Source: Odiellus spinosus (taxonomy: Eukaryota > Arthropoda > Arachnida > Opiliones > Phalangiidae). Taken from it: a stretch of 64,000 nt of DNA. Positions within the stretch are counted from its first letter, which is position 1, and every line of letters starts with the position of its first letter. Below the pieces are notes generated by a model. That model worked only from the letters and a program-made list of their open reading frames with translations. It did not search any database and was not told the origin of the DNA. The stretch covers positions 186,001-250,000 of the forward strand of contig CAWUCO010000283.1 in the NCBI GenBank assembly GCA_963920705.1, given 5' to 3'. Positions 54,287 to 64,000 of the stretch are shown here, in pieces. The translations under genes and the position numbers were made by a program.

Positions 54287-55843
54287 TTTTTACCTCCCCG
54301 ACTGAACTTTAGTTCAGGGGGAGGTTTTACACTGGCCGTGTCTGTGTGTCTGTGTGTCTGTGTGTCTGTGTGTCTGTGTGTCTGTGTGTCTGTGGGTCCG
54401 TGTGTCCGTGTGTCTGTGTGTCACTTCCTGTGTAAGCGGATATCCTGTGTAACCGGAAATCACGTGACCTAGCTCATGGAGCCAAAAGTCTAGAGACGTA
54501 ATCATACCAGCTTATCGTTCAATTCCGTGGAATTACCTCCTTTAAGCGTGGCTGCCACATAGAGTTTCAGGTGTCGTGCAAAGACATACAACAGGACGTC
54601 TCCCATTGCACATCATCGCATTCCACCATCCACTTTACGGTCGAACCTTGATGCTGAACAGCCGAAGGCGATTATAAGCAATGGGACGTCTCCCACTGTC
54701 ATAATCACCTCCGACCATCCCCGCACCAAGGTCCAACCTCCAGTTTCCGATCTCAGCGTTCCATACTAGCGAGGCGTCCCCCACTAGTACAGTTCACATC
54801 AACCTTCCACTGACTCCAAACATCGCCCCACCAATGGGTAAATTGCGTCGCCAAGCGCCTAGAGATCAAGAATCAGCAAGACATTGAAAGGGGGGGGTTT
54901 TCCCCCTAACTTCATGGCCATCACGCACGGTTACTTCGATTAATATAGCCCTTCGAAAGGTTTATATAGTATCTTTTTGGAACGTATGCAAATTAGCCTC
55001 ATGGGGTGATTTTGTTTGATATTGTTTAGGGAAATGAAACGCAATATTAATTTATATTATAATTAAAAATATTAAAATGGTTCATCTTAATCTAATTAAT
55101 TAGAAAGTCGAAAAATTAATTTAAAATTCGAGATAGTTTAGAAGTTATTTGAGAATTTAGGCAAAAATTTAAAGAAATTTGACCGATTAATGGCAGTTTT
55201 AGTTGGCAGCATGCGCCTAAGCTATTTTCCATATATATCATTTACTCGAAAAAGCAAAGGTATAACGGGCAGTATAGGCTTATCTCTGGTGCAAACTTGG
55301 GGTGGATTGAAGAACTTAAATAAAGGTGCGTTTACACGGGTATGGAAGATTGAAACAACATAATTTAGATAAGAGATAAGACAATAATAACTTCGATTAT
55401 ACTCGGTGAATTTTTAACCAGTTCAAGGGGAATTGGTGTATAAGATTTGAAGCTGAGGCGGATTTATGCATAATGTTAAACCACTTAAGAAAAATGATAG
55501 TCGTGAAAACTCTCCTCGAACAGAAGTAGAGTAGGTTTCCAGTGTATTTGTGACACGTGTAAAATCGAGTTCGCCAGCACGCGAGTATGTGTAGAGCACT
55601 AAATTTGAAGTCGGAAACCTCTTTACGCATGGAAAATATCAATGTGATTTTTTTTGATATTCTTGGGAGAATCAGCTTCATGTATGGGGAAATATCGTAA
55701 TCTTCTGGCAAACTTGCAAACAGTGGCGTATTTGGTTTTAATTACTGGCACGGATTTTCAAATTAATTTTTTTATAATTTTCGCGCGTTTCGCAAATGTA
55801 TTTCGTGCGAAATTGTGTACATGCGCAGAGCGAACCAGGTTAA

Positions 55844-56387
55844 CGCGGATACACACAGACCTGTTTTTACGCGTTTCACGCTCGTGAACTCATAGAAGTA
55901 CCATTAGCACGCGCGAGCGAGGTGCAAACCACTCTAGAAAAATTTTGTACACCTGATTCCAGATTCATTTGATTGTCAGTGATTCCGAATCAATTCGCGT
56001 GATTCCGAATTGATTCGTGATTCGCGTGATTCCGAATCGATTCTCGTGATTCCGAATCGATTCGCGTGATTCCGAATCGATTCGCGTGATTCCGTATCGA
56101 TTCGCGTGATTCCGTATCGATTCTCGTGATTCCGAATCGATTCGCGTGATTCCGAATCGATTCGCGTGATTCCGAATCGATTCGCGTGATTCCGTATCGA
56201 TTCTCCTGATTCCGAATCGATTCGCGTGATTCCGAATCGATTCGCGTGATTCCGTATCGATTCTCCTGATTCCGAATCGATTCGCGTGATTCCATTTAGT
56301 TTGTACACCTGATTCCAAGAGTGGTTTGCCCATTGCCCCTCGCGCGTGACCGTGAAAAGCGTGAAAATAGGTCTGTGTGAATCCGGC
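55844..56387. mobile_element. TTAA-type MITE enlarged by a 20-bp minisatellite
   Basis: The end CGCGGATACACACAGACC and its inverted partner are those of the CGGATGCACACAG MITE family; TTAA is on the left (55840-55843) and TTTA on the right. Between the arms, inverted TTTTGTACACCTGATTCCA flanks a 20-bp tandem repeat. Confidence 0.75.
55978..56295 (+). repeat. 20-bp minisatellite, about 15 copies
   Basis: The unit GATTCCGAATCGATTCGCGT, with single-base variants (CGTATC, TCTCGT, TCTCCT). Each unit contains the palindrome GAATCGATTC. Antisense ORFs here are artefacts. Confidence 0.95.
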
Positions 56388-56620
56388 TTTAGTCATGCCA
56401 CAATTAACAATTGACGAACTTTCTTAAACCGGATTGACATTGAAATTTCTCGTGTTTTAATAGTCATGTATGATATGGTTGACCCAAGAGTGAAATGTAG
56501 ACAGAGTGAGGAAAAGAATCACGTGATTGGATCTCGTGATGACTGCTAGTTTTAGTTTCACACTTTTTCATACATGAATTTAATGTTAATCCCAATTAAG
56601 TATAATAGAACCAGGCTTTT

Positions 56621-57417
56621 AATGCCTACTGTCGTGTATTTCCGGTAACATTTTAGCTAGTGTGGAGTCACGTAAAATGACGTTTGTTTCACAACTTGGT
56701 ATATTTTTACTCAGGCCTGCCCTGTCAGAAAAAAAAAATATAAAAAATTTATGGTAGGGCCAAAAGAGAAACATCTATTCTTTACTCACAGCATTATCAC
56801 CAAAAAACGTGTTTTTAGACGTAGGCTTATAAGGTATCTGTAGGTCGTGTAGCACCAAAAAGCGAAATTGTACGTCACAGTTCGTAGTTTAGCGTGTTAT
56901 GCGGAAAGCTTATTCGTTAATTGTTTATAGAATATGTTTATTTACGGTTATATGACGATACCGAGGTCATAACTTGATTTTGATCAAATATTTTGCCTAA
57001 TGACGTTACTTGGTCTACAAATACTCTAGTTTTCTTAACGCCGATATGATTTTACTGAGGGACCTTGACCTTGCTTATCTAAATTTTAATTTATTGAACG
57101 TAAAATCGTTTCATTTCTTTTGAAATCTTCGACGAAGTTTGTTCTCTAGAGATTTGACTCGTTGAAATTTTAAATTAAGTTTCATTCGTTTGAATACAAT
57201 TTATTGGTAAGGAAGTAATTTTGAATTTGAATCATTTATTTGATGCGTTTATTATTTGTTTGGACATTTTTGGTATATTTTCATTGACCTGAACTCTAAT
57301 TTTTATTACTGAGTTGTGACTGAAATATTAGTTTGGAAATCAAAAGGTTTTTTTTTTCCGACTCATTTTTCTCTGTAGTAATTTTTTGTTTTCGTAAAAG
57401 AGTTATTAATGCCTACT
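56621..57417 (+). repeat. Block X in H6 (inverted partner 61245-62058)
   Basis: It opens AATGCCTACTGTCGTG and ends near TTCGTAAAAGAGTTATT. The inverted copy upstream of the Helentron gene is alike throughout. It contains the H-family unit GACGTTACTTGGTCTACAAA. Confidence 0.9.
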
Positions 57418-58292
57418 GTCGTTTATTTTCGGTGATGTTTTAGCTAGTGTGTAGTCACGTAAAATAACGTTTGTTTCACAACTTGTGTTGTATACTGAAG
57501 CCATGTATAGGTTCAATTTGATATAACATTTTGCCTTTTCACGTTACTTGGTCTACAAATACTCTACAACCGTCAAAATTCTGATATGGTTTTAAAAGAA
57601 GAACCTTGACCTTGTGTATTTAATCTCATATCGAGATTAAATGTTTTTCGCATCTAATTTTGATTGGTTTATCAATATGTTATTTGTATAGATATTTTTT
57701 TTAAGATTTTATATTTTTTAGATTAAAATAAATTTATTATTCCAGAAGATTTTGTAGAATCTAGTTCTCAGGATTACCGGTGTTGAAAATTTATTTTGCT
57801 AATGTTATCTTGATGTCTGTGTTTTCTGCCCGCTATTTGGTAGTGGTAAGATTAATATTTTTAATTTTAATTAATTGACTTATTTGGCGTTTATTTGATA
57901 ATTTGCTTTACTTAAATTGTTCGTGTAAGGGCTATTTTACATATTACCAAAGATTGCTAATTTCAGTTGTCTTAATTCTGATTTTTTTGTTTTAATACTG
58001 AATTATGGACTGGATTATTTATCTTGAAATCTATGTGGTTATATCTTATTTATTTTCCTTTTTTTCTCTAGTTAGGTTTGGTTTTAAGTAGAGAATTATT
58101 TAGGGTTGTGTTGGTATACTGAAGAAATGCATATAGGTTCAATGTGATATAATATTTTGCCTATTTCGCTGTTTCTTCTACTCATCCAATACTCTACATT
58201 TCTTTTCATCTTTTATTTTAGGTAGGGTTAGGTTAGGTTAGATTACCTTAACGTCGGGGTCGGGGAGGTTATATTTTGGTTTCCCAACTTGT

Positions 58293-58984
58293 TTTTTACA
58301 CGTTGTCGTGTGTCTATGAAACTGTAGACGTGTCAATAAATTTAATTTTTCATCGTCATGCTCACCAGCGCATGCAATAATTTCATCGACAAACTTTTCT
58401 ACTTCTTTGACATTAGAAAAGTCGTCCTTCAATTTTGGAGCCCCTTTTATCCATATAAGCCCATGTTGGTGAGGAGAGCCCCTTTGCTGTATTTCTACTC
58501 TAAAGTAGTAATCTTCTACTATACCAAGGGGACCTATTTTCTGAAGAGCTTTAAGCAAAGCTCGAAAGCGGTAGTCAAAATAACGAGCGCAAGTAACTGG
58601 GTCATCCTGAATAAGCTTCGCTTTTTCGGCGTAACTTAAACTTAAAACCTCTTGGTTTTCTAGAACTTCTTGTCCAGAAGTTGAGCGCAATACGTTTAAA
58701 AGCTCTGGCCATTTACTTTCGGCAGCTGAAAGAGTCACAAAAAGAGTAGCTGTCCCAAGTTGTCTTAGCATCGCCAGCATCTCTTTTTGCCTGTGTTGCC
58801 AATAAGACGGAGAAGATTGTAGTCTTTCGAGAACTCTAAAACCATCATCGTGCTTTATAAGCGTATCAAAAGCCCCCTCAGAGGCGAGATACCCGGCCGT
58901 GAAATTCGACCCGTCTTTTTTTTTACTTTTTCTCATACACACTTGTATAGATTGACTAATTTTGTTCGTTTCTAATTTAACCAA
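58293..58984 (-). pseudogene. Helentron Rep domain, N-terminal part with HUH motif
   Basis: This is the Helitron-like N domain of the rolling-circle initiator. Visible are LFVTLSAAESKWPELL, the DPVTCARYFDYRFRALLK segment and FRVEIQQRGSPHQHGLIWIK, where HQH is the metal-binding HUH motif. RLQFHRHTTTCKK follows. The H element interrupts the gene exactly after CKK, so the last 17 residues of the ORF to 58238 come from the H element and not from Rep. The catalytic tyrosines are encoded beyond the insertion. Confidence 0.92.
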
Positions 58985-60468
58985 AGAATTAAAGAACTTC
59001 GAAGGATTCTTCGCACATCGGCGATCAGCATTTCGAAGTTCCCACTTATCGATTTCCCCATAGCTACTTTTGACACTGAGTTCTTTTTTTCACCAACATA
59101 AATACTAGGAAAAGACAATTCCTCCGAATCCTCGTCAAATAACAATGACATTGGTTTTTGTCCTTCTCCTGGAGCAAATTTAACTCGCAAAGTATCAGGT
59201 GGTAAAAAATCGGACAAAGAAACTAATAAAGTGTCCTGATTTCCCACTGGGATTGGATTAACAACATCAGGCTCATTCCATAAATCATCACTGTCTCTAT
59301 CGTTATTTTGAACACCTAGATTACCTTCTGAGTTAATCTGTGGCACATCGGTGTCAAGTCTCTGATGATCATTTTCATTAACAATAAATTCTATCTCTGC
59401 CTGAATTGGATCTAATATATTGCGATTAATCGTTATTTCATGCTTCTGATACAAAGGGGTACGTACTAAATAATTTAGGGCTTCCATAATCTTTCTGGGC
59501 CGAACAGTTTCATGCATAAACGGCCTGTTATATTGCATCCTTCTCATTAGTTCAATTTGAATGGTGTCTGTGTCACGAGGTAACCTTGGTAAAACGGATA
59601 CTGTGGACTCAATATTTATGGGTACATTAACGACATTCCCTTTAATACCCCTTTGTCGGTCACAGGCCCGTCGTCTTATTTGCATAAATGGTATTCGTGG
59701 CGATATCATTCTCTCCTCCAAATTCGAAATACTTGCTAAAGCTTCTGGTATAACAGGAAACTGAAAACCATTTTCTCTCGAAAACTTTGGAATCTCCTTT
59801 TTTTTAACCGCTTTATTGCAAGCGCTGCATAAAAAAACCCTTTCGTTTAAAACCCGGGTTTCAATACCAGGAACCGATAAAAATACATTTGATTTTACTA
59901 GAGATCCTGATCCCTTAAAAAAAAGATTAGAACATCCTTCACATTTCCAAGTCGGGCCTTCTTTAATGTTATTTAAATAAACTGTTTTTATATTCAAAGG
60001 GTTAGCCCTTCTTTCAATCGCAGAGGTTCTATTTTGTGAACGCTCTGTTGTCCTATATACATCACCCTGACGCCTATCATCCATCGTCAACTGATTTTTA
60101 GCACGTTCAGCTTCTCTATATTCTACCTCTTGGCGTCTATCAGCCTTCGCCATCTGATTTTTAGATCGTTCAGCTTCTCTATATTCTACCTCTTGGCGTC
60201 TATCAACCATCGCCAACTGATTTCTAGCACGTTCAGCTTCTCTATATTCTACCTCTTGGCGTCTATCAACCATCGCCAACTGATTTCTAGCACGTTCAGC
60301 TTCTCTATATTCTACCTCTTGGCGTCTATCAGCCTTCGCCAACTGATTTCTAGCACGTTCGGCTTCTCTATATTCTACCTCTTGGCGTCTACCAACCATC
60401 GCCAACTGATTTCTAGCACGTTCAGCTTCTCTATAGTCTACCTCTTGGCGTCTACCAACCATCGCCAA
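58972..60468 (-). pseudogene. Helentron N-terminal region: 21-aa repeats and zinc-binding domain
   Basis: This ORF has seven copies of a 21-residue unit (RRQEVEYREAERARNQLA plus three residues) in the first 150 residues, predicted to be a charged helix. Next is a Cys pair region (CEGCSNLFF ... FLCSAC), likely zinc-binding. After it comes the conserved Helitron N-terminal block RMISPRIPFMQIRR and RPFMHETVRPRKIMEALNYL. It overlaps the Rep ORF by a few bases in another frame, so a frameshift separates them. It is probably part of one long Rep-helicase polypeptide. Confidence 0.85.
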
Positions 60469-60674
60469 GTGATTTTTAGCACGTCTCCTACCCTATAATC
60501 TACGTCTTTCGCGAAGCTGCCTTCGCTAACTGATTCCGAATACGCTCCTTCTCTTCATAATTTTTATTATCCAGCTTAATTGTTTTCGCCTTTTGCTCTA
60601 GCGCATCTGCCGTGTCGTTAGCCCTTCCTCTGACTTAGAGGTAGAAGGTTGATTTTCATCCGTTGGAGAATTCC

Positions 60675-60986
60675 TTAACCTTCTATTACCCCTATTCCTA
60701 CCACTCCAGAATTTTTTTTAAAAACATTGGCAGATGACACTACTTCAAAATTATTCTCCCCAGCAATATTGCGTGATAAGATCACTTCAGACGAACTACC
60801 TGGTATATTAGTAACATGAGTATTAACCACATTCGTTGACATACTCGCTTTCCTTTGGGCCACCAAAACTTTCCTTCTTTCATTATCCCTCCTAAGATAC
60901 TCTGGATCAGCTCTGCGCTCTCTCATTTTCTCCCTAGCTTTACGCTTTTTCAGTTCCTCTCTACTTATACCTTCGTCTCCTTCCAT
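60675..60986 (-). pseudogene. Helentron protein N-terminus
   Basis: An ATG at 60986 starts MEGDEGISREELKKRKAREK, continuing ADPEYLRRDNERRK. Highly charged starts of this type are common in Helentron proteins. After about 100 residues the frame is lost; the remaining link to the repeat-bearing ORF (60675-60468) contains frameshifts and stops. Confidence 0.7.
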
Positions 60987-61244
60987 TTTTTTAAATATTT
61001 ATATTTTCAAAGTAAATAATACACCAACTCAATAATAAATAACCTAAATCAATCGAATAAATTCAAAGCAGCAATCTCAGGATTGTGTTAAATAAATATT
61101 AACACACACCCAAAAAAAAAAAAAAAAAAATCCAAACAATATGAAATACTTCGATCTTCGAAGTAAAAATAAAACTCGATAAGTCGGTAACCAAAATATA
61201 TCAGAAAATCAATCGGTAAATCGTAAAATAACTCTTTTGCGACA

Positions 61245-62058
61245 ACAAAAAAAATAACTACAGAGAAAAAAGAATCAGCAAAACCTTTTGATTTTCAAAC
61301 AAATATTTCAGCCACAACTCAGTAATAAAAATATAATTAGAATTCAAGTCAATGAAAATATACCAAAAATGTCCAAATAACAATATTTCAAACAAATAAT
61401 AAACGCATCAAACAAATAATTCAAATTCAAAATTACTACCTTACCAATAAATTGTATTCAAACGATTGAAACTTATTTTAATATCAATGAGCCAAATTTC
61501 TAGACAACTAGTTTCGTCAAAGATTTCAAAAGAATGAAGTAAATTTAAGTTCAATAAAATAAAATTTAGATAAGCAAGGTCAAGGTCCCTCAGTAAAAAC
61601 ATATCGGCGTTTAGAAAACTCTAGAGTATTTGTGGACCAAGTATCGCCAGTGAAATTTGTTTTTTTTTTAGATCAAAATCAACTTACAACCTCGACATGG
61701 CCTATACATTCGTAAGTAATAATATTCATTAAACAATTAACGCATTAGCTTTCCGCATACCACGCTAAACTAAGGACTGTGACGTACAATTTCGCTTTCT
61801 GGTGCTACTCCGTCTACAGATACCCTAGAAAGCTGTAAATTTTAGACATATAAGCCCACTTCTAAAACACGTTTATTTCTGGTATAATGCTTTCAGTGAA
61901 GAAGGGATGTCTCTCTTTTGGCCCCATAATCATTTTTTTTATAATTTTTTCAGACAGGGCGAACCTGAGTAAAAATATACCTAGTGGTGAAGCAAACGTC
62001 ATTTAACGTGACTCCGCACTAGCTTAAACGTTACCGGAAATGCACGACAGTAGGCATT
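61245..62058 (-). repeat. Block X upstream of the Helentron gene
   Basis: Inverted copy of 56621-57417. Its outer edge is the complement of AATGCCTACTGTCGTGCATT. Lying about 260 bp upstream of the Helentron ATG, it may hold the promoter; this is inference. Confidence 0.85.
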
Positions 62059-62062
62059 AATA

Positions 62063-62768
62063 AATCTCGTTTATATAGGCCGAGAAGAGATATATTATTA
62101 AAGATAAAAAATAAAATAAGAAAATCTTGCCTACTTTTTAGTTACGGTGAATCAAGGTGAATTTAATAGGATACTCATGATATAATATAATAGTCAAAAT
62201 TAAAGGGCTGAAGAGGGCTACCCGAGTAGAAGAACCCAGTGAATGCAATTTTCAGTTATCGATAAAAAATACCATTAAAAATAGCTTATCTACTGTTTAA
62301 TAAATTAAATTTTTGTTCATCAATTTAGAACCACTTAATAAAGCTCGGAAGGTTTATGTTTTAACCTTTTCGTAGCCCATTCAGCCACCTTTCTGTCTAT
62401 TACTTCATATACCTTATCAATCTTTCACTATAGAAATCTTTGTTTAACCAAGAGAAGCACTCGTAATCTATAAAACATACTTTCTCTCTATTAACTCGAA
62501 TTCAATGGATATTCCTTATCATTCTACTGTTTAAGAAATAAAATTTTTGTTTATCATTTTGAAGCAATTAATAAAAATCGGCTGAGCTTATGATCTCACC
62601 CTTTTGTAACCAATTCATGCACCTTACTTTTTATTACTTCATATACTTTATCAATATTTCATCATTTAAATCTGTGTTTAACTAGAGGTACTCTCGTACC
62701 GAAAGAAGTCTTATCAAATTTTGTCGAAGTACCTTTGCCTGTATTAATTCTAATTCAGTGGACGGTGG
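62063..62768 (+). repeat. Dispersed repeat R, copy 2
   Basis: Same orientation as 1561-2329, with similar boundaries. It lies between block X and the H-type 5' region, so it may be an insertion into the Helentron. Confidence 0.75.
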
Positions 62769-62769
62769 A

Positions 62770-63665
62770 ATCTTGGATACCCTTGTAAACGCACTTTAAA
62801 TTAGATTCTTCATCCACCCCAAGTTTGCAACAACACTAAGCCCATACTGCCCGTTACACCTTTGCTTTTTGGACTAAATAATATATGGAAAACAGCTTAG
62901 CGCGTGCTGCCAACTCAAGCTGGTATTAAACGGTCACATTTCTTTAAATTTTTGGACAATTTCTTAAATATCTTCTAAACTATCTCGAATTTTAAATTGA
63001 TTTTTCAACTGAATTATTAATTAGATTAAGTTTTACTATTTTGATATTTTTAATTATAAAATAAATTAATATTGCGTTTCATTTCCCTAAACGATATCAC
63101 ACCATAAGGCTCATTTGCATTCACTCCAAAAATGTTGTATATAAACCGTTCGAAATCCTTTATTAATCGAGCGAAGTGGCCATGAAGTTGGGAGGAAAAG
63201 CCCCCCCCCTTCAATGTCTTGCTGATTCTTGATCTCTAGGCGCTTGTTTCGCAAAGCTAATTTAATGGGGCGATGTTTGGAGAGAGGACCATATTAGTGA
63301 TGGACGCCTTGCTAGTATGGCCCGCTGAGTTCGGAAACTGGAGGTTGGACCTTGGTGTGTGGATGGTCGGAGGTGATTATAACAGTGGGAGACGTCCCAT
63401 TGCGTACTGTCCAGCATCGAGGTTTGACCGTAAAGTTGATGGCGAAAGGCGATATTATACAGTGGGAGATTGTATATAATAGCACGACACCTGAAACTCA
63501 TTGTGGCAGCCACGCTTAAAGGAGGTAATTAACGTTAAACGGAATTGAACTGGCATGATTACGTCTCCACGAGCTCGGTCACGTGATATCCGCTTACACA
63601 GGAAGTGACACACACACACAGATACGACCAGTGTAAAACCTCCCCCTGAACTAAAGTTCAGTCAT
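62770..63665 (-). mobile_element. H-type 5' region (copy H7), probably the Helentron 5' end
   Basis: Minus orientation. It matches the 5' 1 kb of H6 (54290-55350), including the repeated GGGAGACGTCCCATTGCGTA text and a CACACACA microsatellite. The terminal hairpin (63640-63664) is truncated by the next repeat. Confidence 0.8.
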
Positions 63666-64000
63666 TAAATTCATTAAATAAACTAGATTTATTTAATCCA
63701 TGGTTGTTCGGTGTTCCGATTTCAGAAGCAGACAATGTTATTTGGGACTGGGAGAAATATGGTGGGTAATAATCCAATGTCCAGTTTACAAAGTACCTAT
63801 ACCAGATTAAAAATAAATGTTTAGAGTCTGCTATCATTGTGGCTGATTAATTAAAAAATATGTGTCTTCTTTTTCATGGTAATTTACTTAAAAAAATAAT
63901 AATCCGAATTTTGCTACAGTGAAGAATAGCTCCCGCTATCGAATTCGGGAAAGAGGTACCTTATCTGAAAGAGAAAAGTGCGAGAAAAATAATGGTGCAA
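63666..64000 (-). repeat. Repeat shared with 22438-22825, running off the window
   Basis: The inverted equivalent of 22438-22825, ending in the MITE arm GCGAGAAAAATAATGGTGCAA (fold-back family of 21850-22540). It cuts the H7 hairpin. Confidence 0.8.

Larger units (their letters stand above)
54287..58292 (+). mobile_element. H element (copy H6), 4.0 kb, inserted in the Helentron Rep gene
   Basis: It starts with the T run and hairpin (54292-54325), then a GTGTCT microsatellite (about 54335-54420). Next are the H 5' block, a MITE with a minisatellite (55844-56387), block X (56621-57417) and block Y (57418 to about 58160), ending GGTTTCCCAACTTGT at 58292. Both sides sit in a T5-T6 run. The Rep protein reads CKK on one side and VNNSSVCRFG on the other, so the boundaries are exact to within the T run. 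It is oriented opposite to the Helentron gene. Confidence 0.9.
50486..63665 (-). mobile_element. Helentron-like rolling-circle transposon, broken by an H element
   Basis: Minus strand. From right to left: a truncated terminal hairpin and H-type 5' region (62770-63665), repeat R, block X (61245-62058), then a gene for zinc-binding N-terminus, HUH Rep, PIF1 helicase and EEP endonuclease (60986 to about 50700). The gene is cut at Rep by the H element 54287-58292. The left (3') end was not located. An EEP endonuclease fused after the helicase separates Helentron/Helitron2 elements from classical Helitrons. The gene carries several frameshifts and stops. Confidence 0.7.

Noticed and set aside
55965-56396. 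Overlapping antisense ORFs of 101-143 aa
   Set aside because: They come from the 20-bp minisatellite inside a MITE.
58238-58292. Last residues of the Rep ORF as part of the protein
   Set aside because: They read into the 3' end of the inserted H element; the true Rep text resumes at 54286.
56621-62058. Block X copies taken as the terminal inverted repeats of one 5.4-kb transposon around the Rep gene
   Set aside because: The left copy belongs to the H element inserted in Rep and the right copy to the DNA upstream of the Helentron gene; the insertion boundaries at 54287 and 58292 explain the arrangement better.
1-64000. Bacterial operons, CRISPR arrays, rRNA genes
   Set aside because: Introns, poly(A) retroposition and eukaryotic transposons throughout; the tandem arrays lack the repeat-spacer pattern of CRISPR.

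Overview
This is an AT-rich, intron-containing eukaryotic window made almost entirely of nested and degraded transposable elements. I see no intact single-copy host gene. An arthropod source is suggested by several things together: a BEL/Pao retrotransposon, a DD82E IS630-Tc1-mariner element, a Helentron-like Rep-helicase-endonuclease element, many short AGGTTAGGTT motifs and an interstitial (AACCT)7 run equal to the arthropod telomere motif TTAGG. The species cannot be named from the sequence.

Layout. 1-4.7 kb: a retroposed 7SL/SRP-RNA-like sequence with poly(A) and 13-bp target duplications, a GC-rich MITE, a repeat called R here, the 3' part of an H element (see below), and a large inverted repeat split by an hAT-like MITE. 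5.2-7.8 kb: a satellite array of about 143-bp units. 8.0-11.4 kb: a possible first coding exon and a full H element. 11.36-19.52 kb: a minus-strand BEL/Pao element with both LTRs, split by a DD82E mariner and followed by a partial second copy. Duplicated segments (S) flank it. 19.8-23.6 kb: mostly unrecognised sequence with fold-back MITEs.

23.635-36.994 kb is the most striking unit: a 13.36-kb Mutator-like transposon with an exact 9-bp target duplication and 1.5-1.8-kb terminal inverted repeats. It carries a WRKY/GCM1-like zinc-finger ORF and a Ulp1(C48)-like protease plus PHD-finger ORF. The catalytic DDE core was not found. 37-41.5 kb: hAT-like and MITE debris. 41.495-46.576 kb: a TTAA-flanked inverted-repeat element (E) carrying one spliced gene for a CCHC zinc-knuckle protein; a TTAA MITE and an H element lie inside it. 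46.6-50.4 kb: MITEs and minisatellites.

50.5-63.7 kb: a minus-strand Helentron-like rolling-circle element with a zinc-binding N-terminus, HUH Rep, two-tyrosine region, PIF1 helicase and EEP endonuclease. Its gene is cut in the Rep domain by a 4-kb H element (54.29-58.29 kb). The H family (seven copies here) has a terminal hairpin, a subterminal inverted repeat, a (GTGTCT)n microsatellite and insertion in a T run. Its 5' part and an 800-bp X block also lie upstream of the Helentron gene. I infer that H elements are non-autonomous, HINE-like relatives mobilised by the Helentron. All transposon genes seen here carry frameshifts or stops except the protease-PHD ORF and the zinc-knuckle ORF up to its last exon.
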